From: Agromyces flavus
GTDB lineage: Bacteria > Actinomycetota > Actinomycetes > Actinomycetales > Microbacteriaceae
DNA length: 64,000 nucleotides
Direction: 5' to 3'
NCBI RefSeq assembly: GCF_900104685.1
Contig: NZ_LT629755.1
Coordinates: forward strand, 2,170,001-2,234,000
This document shows, piece after piece, positions 51,000 through 58,351 of this stretch. The position numbers and the translations under genes are program-made. The notes under the pieces are model-generated. The model had not been told where the DNA came from and made no database searches. It was given only the letters and a program-made list of their open reading frames with translations. Within the stretch, counting starts at the first letter, position 1; every line of letters begins with the position of its first letter.

Positions 51000-52360
51000 G
51001 CAGCGGCCGCGGCGAGGTGCTCGGCGCGGAACTCCGCCTCGAGCTGGCGGCGGATCTGGACCGCGAACTGGGACTCGTCGAGCTGCACGTCGTCCCACGA
51101 GACGATCTGGTCCTTCGGGACGTCGCGGATGAGCTTCGCGCCATGGGCCAGGCCGAGCGGCAGTGCGCTGCGCTCGAGCGACGTGGCCGCGGGAGCGAGC
51201 TTGCCGAACACCGTGAAGCCGCCCTCGCCGTCGAGCGTGTCGCCGGCGCGCAAGTCGCGCTTGGCGGTCGTCACGACGTCGCCGCGGAAGCCGGTCGGCG
51301 CACCGGTCGCCTCACCACGCGTGACCGCGGCGGCGATCGAGACCCCGAGCTCGAGGCCGATCATGTGGTACGGCCGGTAGAGCGAGCCGTAGCGGCCGGT
51401 CTCGTCGGTGTGCACGCCGTACTCGGCGAAGCACTGCACGGCGTAGTCGGTGACCGCCTCGAACGTGACGTACACGCCCCAGCGGAGGTTGTCGGGCACC
51501 TCGCGCCCGTCGCGGTACATGCTCGAGGCGATCTCGACCGTGCCGCGCCGCGAGAGCGAGCCGCCGAGCGATCGCTCGCGGAACACGGTGGGCAGGTCGT
51601 CCTTGCTCGCGGCGGGGAAGAGCAGGCCCTCGTCCTGGGGCAGCAGGCCGGTGCCGTTCGCGACGGCGGCCATCTCGATGGCCGACTTGGTGCCGTCGAG
51701 GAACGAGTTGAACATCTTCGGGTTGTAGTCGCCCGACGCGAGCTGCTCGTCGGTGAAGCCGTAGTAGTTCCACACCGTGTCGGGCGTGGAGTAGTTGTAC
51801 TCGGGCAGGTACTTGGTGCCCTTGCCCGCGGCGACGACGTCGAAGCCGACCGTGCGGCACCAGTCGACGAGCTCGCAGATGAGGGCGGGCTGGTCGCCGT
51901 ACGCCATCGAGTAGACGACGCCAGCGTCCTGAGCGCGGCGCTGCAGGATCGGGCCGACCATGCAGTCGGCCTCGACGTTGACCATGATGACGTGCTTGCC
52001 GTGGTCGATCGCGGTGACCGCGTGGTACGTGCCGACGAGCGGGTTGCCGGTGATCTCGAGCACGACCTCGACGCTCGGGTGCGTGATGAGCGCGGTCGAG
52101 TCGTCGATGACGGCGGTGCCGCCGGTGCGCACGGCGTCGTCGAGGGATGCCGCGGCGTACCGCTCGGCCGGCCAGCCGGTGCGCGCCAGCGCGTCCTTGG
52201 CCTTCGGCACGTTGATGTCGGCGACGCCGACGACGTGGATGTTGCTGCTGCCGACGGCCTGCGTCAGGAACATCGACGAGAACTTTCCGGCCCCGATGAC
52301 GCCGACCCGGATCGGGCCCGCTTCGGCGGTGCGCTGCTGCATGAGCGAGAACAGGTTCAC
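50996..52360 (-). CDS. SAF-domain NAD(P)-dependent oxidoreductase (homoserine dehydrogenase-like)
   Basis: This 454-residue protein starts with a Rossmann domain, IRVGVIGAGKFSSMFLTQAV (about residues 17-36). HPSVEVVLEITGNPLVGTYH and HGKHVIMVNVEADCMVGPIL are features of the homoserine-dehydrogenase-like group. A C-terminal SAF-type beta clip follows (DVVTTAKRDLRAGDTLDGEG, LPLGLAHGAKLIRDVPKDQI). Such proteins often accompany DUF1537 kinases in sugar-acid clusters, probably oxidising a tetronate or relative. I took GTG 52360, 20 codons or more after other in-frame starts. Its promoter carries a FadR-type operator. Confidence 0.82.
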   Translation of the reverse strand: MNLFSLMQQRTAEAGPIRVGVIGAGKFSSMFLTQAVGSSNIHVVGVADINVPKAKDALARTGWPAERYAAASLDDAVRTGGTAVIDDSTALITHPSVEVVLEITGNPLVGTYHAVTAIDHGKHVIMVNVEADCMVGPILQRRAQDAGVVYSMAYGDQPALICELVDWCRTVGFDVVAAGKGTKYLPEYNYSTPDTVWNYYGFTDEQLASGDYNPKMFNSFLDGTKSAIEMAAVANGTGLLPQDEGLLFPAASKDDLPTVFRERSLGGSLSRRGTVEIASSMYRDGREVPDNLRWGVYVTFEAVTDYAVQCFAEYGVHTDETGRYGSLYRPYHMIGLELGVSIAAAVTRGEATGAPTGFRGDVVTTAKRDLRAGDTLDGEGGFTVFGKLAPAATSLERSALPLGLAHGAKLIRDVPKDQIVSWDDVQLDESQFAVQIRRQLEAEFRAEHLAAAAA

Positions 52361-52411
52361 GGACCCTACCCCTTTGTATCGATCGTCCGGCCGTGCCGGT
52401 GGTGGAACATT

Positions 52412-52465
52412 AGATGGTCTGACCATCTGAGGGACGAACGTACGACATTGCTCCCCCACTGTCAA
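52412..52465 (-). promoter_or_regulatory. Promoter and FadR-type operator of the sugar-acid cluster
   Basis: On the minus strand TTGACA (52465-52460) and TACGTT (52442-52437) are spaced 17 bp. Immediately downstream is the perfect 17-bp palindrome AGATGGTCTGACCATCT (52412-52428), a classic FadR-subfamily operator core TGGTCnGACCA. It covers the expected transcription start, so binding would repress. Confidence 0.82.
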
Positions 52466-52497
52466 GTCGGCTGCGGAAATTCGAGCTCATCGCCGCC

Positions 52498-52554
52498 CGA
52501 GTTGCCGGTTGCGCCGGGTCAGCACGCCTCGCACCGGGCGAAAGTGGCAACTCG
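52498..52554. repeat. Long intergenic palindrome, GAGTTGCC type
   Basis: CGAGTTGCC (52498-52506) and GGCAACTCG (52546-52554) are perfect 9-bp arms separated by 39 nt. It is similar in length and setting to the palindromes at 4252, 35994 and 36553. It lies between the promoter of the sugar-acid cluster and the end of the MpaB-family gene. Confidence 0.58.
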
Positions 52555-52593
52555 CCGGCAGGCGGACGCGCGAGCGGATGGCGCGCGCGAGCG

Positions 52594-53517
52594 TCAGCTC
52601 GCGTCGGCCGCCGACACCTCGAGTCGCCCGATGCGCTGACGCGCGTGCCGCTCGCTCGGCGAGACGCGCCCGAGCACGCGCTCGCCGGTCGCGAGCACCA
52701 AGCGCGTGAGCGTGATCGCCGGCCACCACGGCCGTCGGAGCCCCAGCAGGCGGCGGTACCGCGGGTCGAGCGACGCGACGGCGCCGCCGAACAGGATCGG
52801 ATAGAGCCATCCGGTGAGCCCCGGCAGCCCCGGCCGGCGGATGAACCGCACCGCCGCGACCACGCGCTCATCGACCTTCGCGTCGCGCACGTACGCGTCG
52901 AGCTCGGCGTGCAGGTCTGTCACGGTCGTGGGCGGATCCTCCACGCCCATCAGCCGCCCGGCCTGCGCCCACTCGCGCACGTAGGCGTCGGGTCCGCCCG
53001 GGATCGGTCGCCCCCAGACCTGATGCGCGCCGATGAAGGCCTCGGTGAACGCGTCGTGCACCCAGCGCAGCAGGTCCTGGTCGTTGGCGGCGTACGGGCG
53101 GGTCTCGCCCGCGGCATCCGTGTAGGTGCCCCGCACGCGTCCGTGCAGCCGAGTCACGAAGGCGCACGCCTCGGTCGCCTGGCGACGGTCGCCGAACGTC
53201 GTCGTCGCGACCCAGCGGATGGTGCCGTCGAGCCGTCCGAGCGGGTCCTCGCGGTAGCGCGAGTGGTCGTGGACGCCCGCCATCGCGCCGGGATGCAACG
53301 TCTGGAGCAGCAACGCCCGGATGCCGGCGACGAGCGTCGGCAGTGCGCCGTTGACCGCCCACACGGCGCTGCCCGGACCGAAGAACCCGGGGTCGTCGCC
53401 CTCGGCGAGCGCGCGCGTCCAGGCGGGGAGCTCGTCGTCGGGTTGCGTCGTGCGACCGCGGACGCGCACCCGCGGACGCGGGGTCGCGCGCGACGTCTCG
53501 GCGGTCGACGAGGCCAT
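52594..53517 (-). CDS. Oxygenase MpaB family protein (DUF2236)
   Basis: This 307-residue protein of the DUF2236 family has GPGSAVWAVNGALPTLVAGI, LLQTLHPGAMAGVHDHSRY and RVRGTYTDAAGETRPYAAND. WVHDAFTEAFIGAHQVWG supplies the conserved His residues expected to hold haem. MpaB and Lcp-type relatives are oxygenases. The gene is widespread in actinobacteria as a single unit. TACGGT 7 nt before the ATG suggests a leaderless start. Substrate unknown. Confidence 0.88.
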   Translation of the reverse strand: MASSTAETSRATPRPRVRVRGRTTQPDDELPAWTRALAEGDDPGFFGPGSAVWAVNGALPTLVAGIRALLLQTLHPGAMAGVHDHSRYREDPLGRLDGTIRWVATTTFGDRRQATEACAFVTRLHGRVRGTYTDAAGETRPYAANDQDLLRWVHDAFTEAFIGAHQVWGRPIPGGPDAYVREWAQAGRLMGVEDPPTTVTDLHAELDAYVRDAKVDERVVAAVRFIRRPGLPGLTGWLYPILFGGAVASLDPRYRRLLGLRRPWWPAITLTRLVLATGERVLGRVSPSERHARQRIGRLEVSAADAS

Positions 53518-53597
53518 GCCTCCGACCGTAACCCTGCCGGGCGGCGCCGTGGCTGGAGATCCGCCGCGAACGGCGCCGCGATCGCTACGCTGTGCCC

Positions 53598-54050
53598 GTG
53601 ACGACGTCGATGTCCGGAACGGGTTGGAGCAGCCACTGGGCGGTGCGGGCGATCTGGGCGGCGGTCGCCATCGCGGCCGGGCCGGTGATCATCGTGGCCG
53701 AACTGTTCCACGGATTCGGCGCCATCGGTTCGCCGAACGCGCACCCGTGGGCCGAGCCGCTCGCACTGATGGCGACGCTGGCAAGCCTCGCCGCCGGTGT
53801 CGGAGGGATCGCGCTCGGCGGCCGTTGGTGGACAGCGCTCCTCGTCGCCTCACCCGGGCTGCTGCACCTGGTCATGCACGGCGGAGGTCAGACGCCGGCC
53901 TTGCTCGCGCTCTTGGTGACGCCGATCCTCGCCCCGCTCGGCGTCGCCCTCGCGATGACGCCCCGCCGCGACGACGAGCAGGACGAAGACGAGGACGACG
54001 AGGACGACGAGGAAGAGGCCGGCGCTATCCCTCCAGCTCCAGCGTCATGA
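53598..54050 (+). CDS. Membrane protein with acidic tail, 150 aa
   Basis: This 150-residue protein has about four helices (AVRAIWAAVAIAAGPVIIVA, EPLALMATLASLAAGVGGIA, LLALLVTPILAPLGVALAMT) and a strongly acidic C-terminal tail (DDEQDEDEDDEDDEEEAG). I chose GTG 53598 because TACGCT ends exactly 6 nt before it, the leaderless pattern seen elsewhere here. Other in-frame starts are GTG 53592 and ATG 53610. The last 26 bp overlap the end of the convergent acetyltransferase gene. Function unknown. Confidence 0.7.
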   Translation: MTTSMSGTGWSSHWAVRAIWAAVAIAAGPVIIVAELFHGFGAIGSPNAHPWAEPLALMATLASLAAGVGGIALGGRWWTALLVASPGLLHLVMHGGGQTPALLALLVTPILAPLGVALAMTPRRDDEQDEDEDDEDDEEEAGAIPPAPAS

Positions 54051-54504
54051 ACACGCTGTGCGGGTCGAGCACGTAGTCGCCGAACGGTCCGCACTCCCGG
54101 AAGCCGTACCGCTGGTACAGCGTGCGCGCCGGGCGGAAGAAGTCCTGCGACCCGGTCTCGAGGCTCACGCGACCGTATCCGCGGCGGGCCGCCTCGGCCA
54201 GCACGTGCTCGAGCAGGCGCGCACCCAGTCCGCGCCCGCGCGACTCGGCATCCGTGCGCATCGACTTCAGCTCGCCGTGCCCGGGGTCGAGCTCCTTCAG
54301 TGCGACGCAGCCCAGGATGTCACCGCCCTCGGCGATCGTCCAGAACGTGACCTCGGGCACCTCGAGTCCCGACACGTCGAGCGCGTGCACGCTCTCGGGC
54401 GGCGACGTCGCGAACATGTCGTCGAGATGGTCGCGCAGCAGGCGGAGCACGCGCTCATCGGCGAGGTCGCCGCGTTCGATGGTGATGGAGGCGGGGGTCG
54501 TCAC
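54025..54504 (-). CDS. GNAT-family N-acetyltransferase
   Basis: This 159-residue GNAT protein has GGDILGCVALKELDPGHGEL, then the acetyl-CoA loop MRTDAESRGRGLGARLLEHV (RGxGLG). GYGRVSLETGSQDFFRPART and LYQRYGFRECGPFGDYVLDP are the usual C-terminal motifs of the YsnE/putative acyltransferase group. The start is a GTG; a -10-like GAGAAT lies 6 nt upstream. Its 3' end overlaps the acidic-tail membrane gene on the other strand by 26 bp. Confidence 0.9.
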   Translation of the reverse strand: MTTPASITIERGDLADERVLRLLRDHLDDMFATSPPESVHALDVSGLEVPEVTFWTIAEGGDILGCVALKELDPGHGELKSMRTDAESRGRGLGARLLEHVLAEAARRGYGRVSLETGSQDFFRPARTLYQRYGFRECGPFGDYVLDPHSVFMTLELEG

Positions 54505-54542
54505 CCGTCCATTCTCTCGGACGGCGCTCGCCGCTCCGAACG

Positions 54543-55166
54543 TCAGGCCGGCCGGACGGGCTGGCGGAGGACCGTCTTGAGCTTCTCGGGCGCCGTGCGC
54601 CGCGGGTCGCTCAGGTAGATCTCGTGGTGGTCGCCGGCGAAGGTGAGGCCGTGCTGCGGCATCCACTCGTCGTGCAGGCGCGCCAGCGTCGGGCCTTCGT
54701 CGTCGTACGAGCCGAGGTGCAGGATCTGCACGGCCGACCCCTCGTCCAGCTCGCGCAGCTCGACGAGGTCGAGACCCGGCCGATCGCCCTTCGCGCGGGC
54801 GGCCGCGATCGCGTCGGCCACGAGCGCCTCGTCGATCCAGTCGGGCTGGGCGATGAGCATCGTCCAGTCCCACGCCGACTTCTCGCGGGTCACGAAGGTC
54901 GCCGGGTCGTCGGCGCGCCACAGCCCCTCGAGCGGGCCGACGACGAAGTCGCGTCCGAGTTCGCGCTTGCTGCGGAACTTGACCGCGTAGGCGACGGCAT
55001 AGAGCGCCTCGACCGCCTCGGCGTAGGCGGGAGCGGTGTTCGGATCGCCGTGCCCGTCGATCGCGAGGTACCGCATCGGCGGCACCTCGACCAGGGTGAA
55101 GTCCCGAGCGGATGGCGCATACAGCTCGCGGTATATGCGCTTGAGGTCGACCTTCTCGTCGGGCAT
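54543..55166 (-). CDS. GyrI-like small-molecule-binding domain protein
   Basis: This 207-residue protein has the GyrI-like (SOUL/GyrI) fold. It shows LKRIYRELYAPSARDFTLVE, PPMRYLAIDGHGDPNTAPAY and HEIYLSDPRRTAPEKLKTVL at the end, the standard signature of the stand-alone group. These proteins bind and sometimes hydrolyse small amphipathic molecules. TAGCCT at 55173-55178 lies exactly 6 nt before the ATG (minus strand), so the message is probably leaderless and separate from the upstream beta-lactamase-like gene. Confidence 0.9.
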   Translation of the reverse strand: MPDEKVDLKRIYRELYAPSARDFTLVEVPPMRYLAIDGHGDPNTAPAYAEAVEALYAVAYAVKFRSKRELGRDFVVGPLEGLWRADDPATFVTREKSAWDWTMLIAQPDWIDEALVADAIAAARAKGDRPGLDLVELRELDEGSAVQILHLGSYDDEGPTLARLHDEWMPQHGLTFAGDHHEIYLSDPRRTAPEKLKTVLRQPVRPA

Positions 55167-55175
55167 GGCTGCAGG

Positions 55176-56510
55176 CTACAGCGCCGCGATCGCGTCCTCC
55201 ACGAGCTGCACGACGGACTCGTCCTCGCTCGCCTCGGGGGTGAATCCCATTCGCAGCACGACGAGCTGCTCGGACGGCACGATGAGCATCTTCTGTCCGT
55301 CGTGCCCGGCGGCGTAGTAGGTGTCGGCGGGCAGCTCGGGCCAGCGCAGCGATCCGTCGGGCATCGTGTTGGTGCGCCATCCCATGCCGTAGCCGGGGTC
55401 GTCGGTCTCGTCGACGTCGGTGACGGTGAGGCTCTGCAGCATCCAGTCCCGCGGCAGCAGTTGCTCGCCGTTCCACTCGCCGTTCTGCAGCGCGAACTGC
55501 CCGATCGCGGCCCAGTCCCGCGGAGTCGCCCACACGTACGACGAGCACACGGGCGTGCCCGAGGCATCCGGTTCGAGCACCGCCGAGGTGAGCCCGAGCG
55601 GGCCGAGCAGCTCCTGCCGCGGCAGGTCGGCATCCACGCCGGTGCGTTCGGTGAGGATGTCGCAGAGCAGCGTGGTGCTGCCGCTCGAGTACAGCTGCAC
55701 CGCGCCCGGCTCGTGCGCGAGGGGCAGGCTGGCGACGTAGTCGCCCATGTCGGGCTCGAGGTACAGCATGCGCGTGATGGGCGTGCCGAGGTCGTAGGTC
55801 TCGTCCCAATCGAGGCCGCTGGTCATGCGCAGCAACTGCTCGATCGTGATGTCTGCGCGCTCGTCCGTCCACTCGGGGCGCAGGTGGTCGTCGTCGAGCG
55901 AGACGACGCCCTGCTCGACCAGCACGCCGGCGAGCAGGCTCGCGACGCTCTTCGACATCGACCAGCCGAGCTGCCGGGTGTCGGCGTCGAAGCCCTCGGC
56001 GTAGCGTTCGGCCACGAGCTCGCCGTCCTTCACGATGACGACGGCGCGCGTGCCGAGCACGTCGGCGAGGATCTCGTCGTCATCGGCGAATGCCGCGGCC
56101 ATCGCGTCATCGAGCGCCGGGTTCGGCGCCGGCGCGGGGACGTCGGTGAACGGGTTCGCTCCCGCATCGATGGCGGATGCCTCGCCGAGGTCGGGTCGCG
56201 ACGGCGCGAGCGTGCAGCCGAAGCCCTCGGCGTACCACGCCTTCTGCCGCGCGAGCGCCCCGAGCAGCGAACCGGTCGTCGGATCGCCCGCACCGTCGAC
56301 GCGGAGGTAGGGGACGAGCGGGTTCGGCGGCAGGTCGGTCTCGGGGTCGTCGCGGCCGGTGACCTCGGTCACGGCGCACGCGTTGTGCGCCGCGTATCCC
56401 GTTCCGGTGAGCAGGATCGGCTGCTGCCAGAGGGAGACGCCGGTGAACGCGGCGATGACGACCAGCACGAGGACGGCGACGACGGCGACGACGCGGCGGA
56501 GGATGCGCAC
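55176..56510 (-). CDS. Serine hydrolase, beta-lactamase (class C) family
   Basis: This 444-residue protein has an N-terminal membrane anchor or signal (RRVVAVVAVLVLVVIAAFTG). The SxxK active site is in GWSMSKSVASLLAGVLVEQG (Ser near residue 184), followed by Tyr in VQLYSSGSTTLLCD and the third motif HDGQ in AAGHDGQKMLIVP. This is the 6-aminohexanoate-hydrolase/esterase-like subgroup, rather than a true beta-lactamase. It acts outside the cytoplasm, probably on an ester or peptide. No antibiotic role is implied. Confidence 0.9.
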   Translation of the reverse strand: MRILRRVVAVVAVLVLVVIAAFTGVSLWQQPILLTGTGYAAHNACAVTEVTGRDDPETDLPPNPLVPYLRVDGAGDPTTGSLLGALARQKAWYAEGFGCTLAPSRPDLGEASAIDAGANPFTDVPAPAPNPALDDAMAAAFADDDEILADVLGTRAVVIVKDGELVAERYAEGFDADTRQLGWSMSKSVASLLAGVLVEQGVVSLDDDHLRPEWTDERADITIEQLLRMTSGLDWDETYDLGTPITRMLYLEPDMGDYVASLPLAHEPGAVQLYSSGSTTLLCDILTERTGVDADLPRQELLGPLGLTSAVLEPDASGTPVCSSYVWATPRDWAAIGQFALQNGEWNGEQLLPRDWMLQSLTVTDVDETDDPGYGMGWRTNTMPDGSLRWPELPADTYYAAGHDGQKMLIVPSEQLVVLRMGFTPEASEDESVVQLVEDAIAAL

Positions 56511-56576
56511 CAGCGGATGCTAGCAGCGAGCGGCGCGGTCATTGTGTCTCGCGCCCGGCGGGAGGATCCTGAACGC

Positions 56577-57002
56577 ATGAGCGAGCGCGATGAGTTCCTG
56601 GCGTGGGTGCAAGGCGACCTGGTGAACGCCGAGCGGGCGATGATGAGCGGCGACGACAATCCACGCCGTGCGATCTGGTCGCGCGTGCCGCCCGTGAGCG
56701 TACTGGGCGCGTGGAAGAACGCCGTCGGGCGCGAGGAGCTCATCGAGGCCTTCGAGGTGCTCGCCGGGAGCTTCTCGGACTGCACCGATTGGAACCTCGA
56801 GCTCATCTCGTACGACGTCGTGGGCGACATGGCCTACACCGTGGGCTTCGAGCGCATGACCGCGTCGATCGACGGGCGCCCGCGCACCTTCACGCTGCGC
56901 GCGACGCAGGTGTACCGCAAGGAGGATGGCGACTGGCGCGTCGTCCACCGCCACGCCGACGCGGTGTCCCGGCCGGGCGCCGTGGAGCCCGCTCAGCCGT
57001 AG
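56577..57002 (+). CDS. NTF2-like / SnoaL-like protein, 141 aa
   Basis: This 141-residue cone-fold protein has EFLAWVQGDLVNAERAMMSG, VSVLGAWKNAVGREELIEAF and TFTLRATQVYRKEDGDWRVV plus a final HRHADAVS, the standard ketosteroid-isomerase-like ending. Function unknown. The ATG at 56577 has GGGAGG upstream and also GATCCT 6 nt away. An open frame extends far upstream on this strand, but that part is antisense to real genes. Its 3' end overlaps the caspase partner gene by 10 bp. Confidence 0.85.
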   Translation: MSERDEFLAWVQGDLVNAERAMMSGDDNPRRAIWSRVPPVSVLGAWKNAVGREELIEAFEVLAGSFSDCTDWNLELISYDVVGDMAYTVGFERMTASIDGRPRTFTLRATQVYRKEDGDWRVVHRHADAVSRPGAVEPAQP

Positions 57003-58351
57003 AGGTTCGCCAGGCTCCGCTCCACCAGCGCGGTCGGCACCTCGAGCCGGTGCGCGATCTCCTCCGCGCCCAGCGCGGCCGCAGCCTCGTGCGCCGGGAG
57101 CTCGAGGCGGGGCGCGGCCTCCACGACGACCTCCTCGACGCGGCGCATGACGGTCGGCGAGACCGGCTCGGCGGCCGCCGTCGCGGGCGCGGCTCCCGGC
57201 GCCGGCGGCATCATGGGCAGTTCGTCGAACCCTGCCTCGGCGGGAAGTTCAAGCGGGCGCCACAGCAGCCAGGGCCGGCACGCGTACCGCTCCCCCGAGG
57301 CGGTCTCGACGAGCGATCCAGCAGGGATCACGTCGGGGTCGTCGCGATCGGCGGCGAGCAGCAGGTCCATGCAGGCGCTCAGCATGGGGGGCACATCGGC
57401 GGACCCGGCGACCCCGCTCTCGGACACGGCCCGCCCGAGTGCGAGCACGTCGGGCACGTCGCCGAGCTCGTCGTGCAGTCGGCGCACGGTGTCGGCGACG
57501 CGTGATCGCGTGCGGTCGGATGTCGCGTCCGCACGGGTCGCGAGCGCGGCCGCCGCGAACAGCCGGGCGGTCAGGGGCGTCCGCGCCGAGAGCATCCGCT
57601 CGGCGTCCTCGAGCGACGCGCGACGCGCTCCGCGACGGAGGATCGACAGTGCCCGTTCGACGGTCTCGGTCTGCGATCGGTAGGGGTCGTAGGCGCGCGT
57701 CCGCGCGAGCAGGTGCATCGACATGCCCGCGACATCCGGCCCGCCCTGGCCCTGCGGCACGAACAGCACCGTCTTGCGGTCGGGCGCCGCCCACGCGGTG
57801 TGCTCAGCAGGCTGCGCGCCGATCCGCGTCCAGCGCACGCGGTAGGCGCCGGGATCGAGGTCGACGCGCCATCCGACTGCACGGGGCGGCTGCACGTGCG
57901 GATCGAAGGTGGGAGCAGGGAGCGCGATGGGCGCGCCATCCCAGTCGGTGATCTCGGGCGACTGCTCGAGCGGCGCCATCTCGTGTCCCCTGAGCCCGCG
58001 CAGCACGATGATGAGGGCCGACGCCCCCGCGGGCGGTCTCGCCCGACTGAGCTCGTGCGCGAGCTCGCCGTGGGTCTCGTTCGCCGTCGGGAAGCGCGAA
58101 ACGGGTGCGGCCGGCGCGAGCGGCACCTCGAGCGACACGTCGTTGGAACTGCCCGGACGCACGAGCAGGTCATGCGACACGCTCGTGCCCTCGAGACCGC
58201 TCACCACCGTGTAGGCACCCGGCGGCAGCGTGACCTGCACCGCGCCCACGCCCTTGGCGTCGGGCACCGGGCGCAGGTAGGCGTCGAGCACCTGGATGTC
58301 GGCGCCGGGGGCGGTGACGTGCAGCGAGCCGCGCGCTTCAGACTTCGACAT
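56993..58351 (-). CDS. Uncharacterised partner of the caspase-like protein, 452 aa
   Basis: This 452-residue cytoplasmic protein has no known domain by eye. Residues 9-75 form a predicted beta sandwich (SLHVTAPGADIQVLDAYLRP ... VTLPPGAYTVVSGLEG). A second strand-rich unit with the same VDLDPGAYRVRWTR pattern lies around residues 150-195. Residues 225-330 are helical (VERALSILRRGARRASLEDA). The C-terminus MRRVEEVVVEAAPRLELPAH ... VERSLANLYG looks like a small helical adaptor. Its start overlaps the end of the caspase gene by 14 bp, so expression is coupled. It may be a substrate, inhibitor or sensor of the caspase. Confidence 0.8.
   Translation of the reverse strand: MSKSEARGSLHVTAPGADIQVLDAYLRPVPDAKGVGAVQVTLPPGAYTVVSGLEGTSVSHDLLVRPGSSNDVSLEVPLAPAAPVSRFPTANETHGELAHELSRARPPAGASALIIVLRGLRGHEMAPLEQSPEITDWDGAPIALPAPTFDPHVQPPRAVGWRVDLDPGAYRVRWTRIGAQPAEHTAWAAPDRKTVLFVPQGQGGPDVAGMSMHLLARTRAYDPYRSQTETVERALSILRRGARRASLEDAERMLSARTPLTARLFAAAALATRADATSDRTRSRVADTVRRLHDELGDVPDVLALGRAVSESGVAGSADVPPMLSACMDLLLAADRDDPDVIPAGSLVETASGERYACRPWLLWRPLELPAEAGFDELPMMPPAPGAAPATAAAEPVSPTVMRRVEEVVVEAAPRLELPAHEAAAALGAEEIAHRLEVPTALVERSLANLYG

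Noticed and set aside
54624..57002. 792-codon plus-strand open frame
   Set aside because: Only its last 141 codons (from 56577) encode a real NTF2-like protein; the rest is antisense to the GyrI-like and beta-lactamase-like genes.
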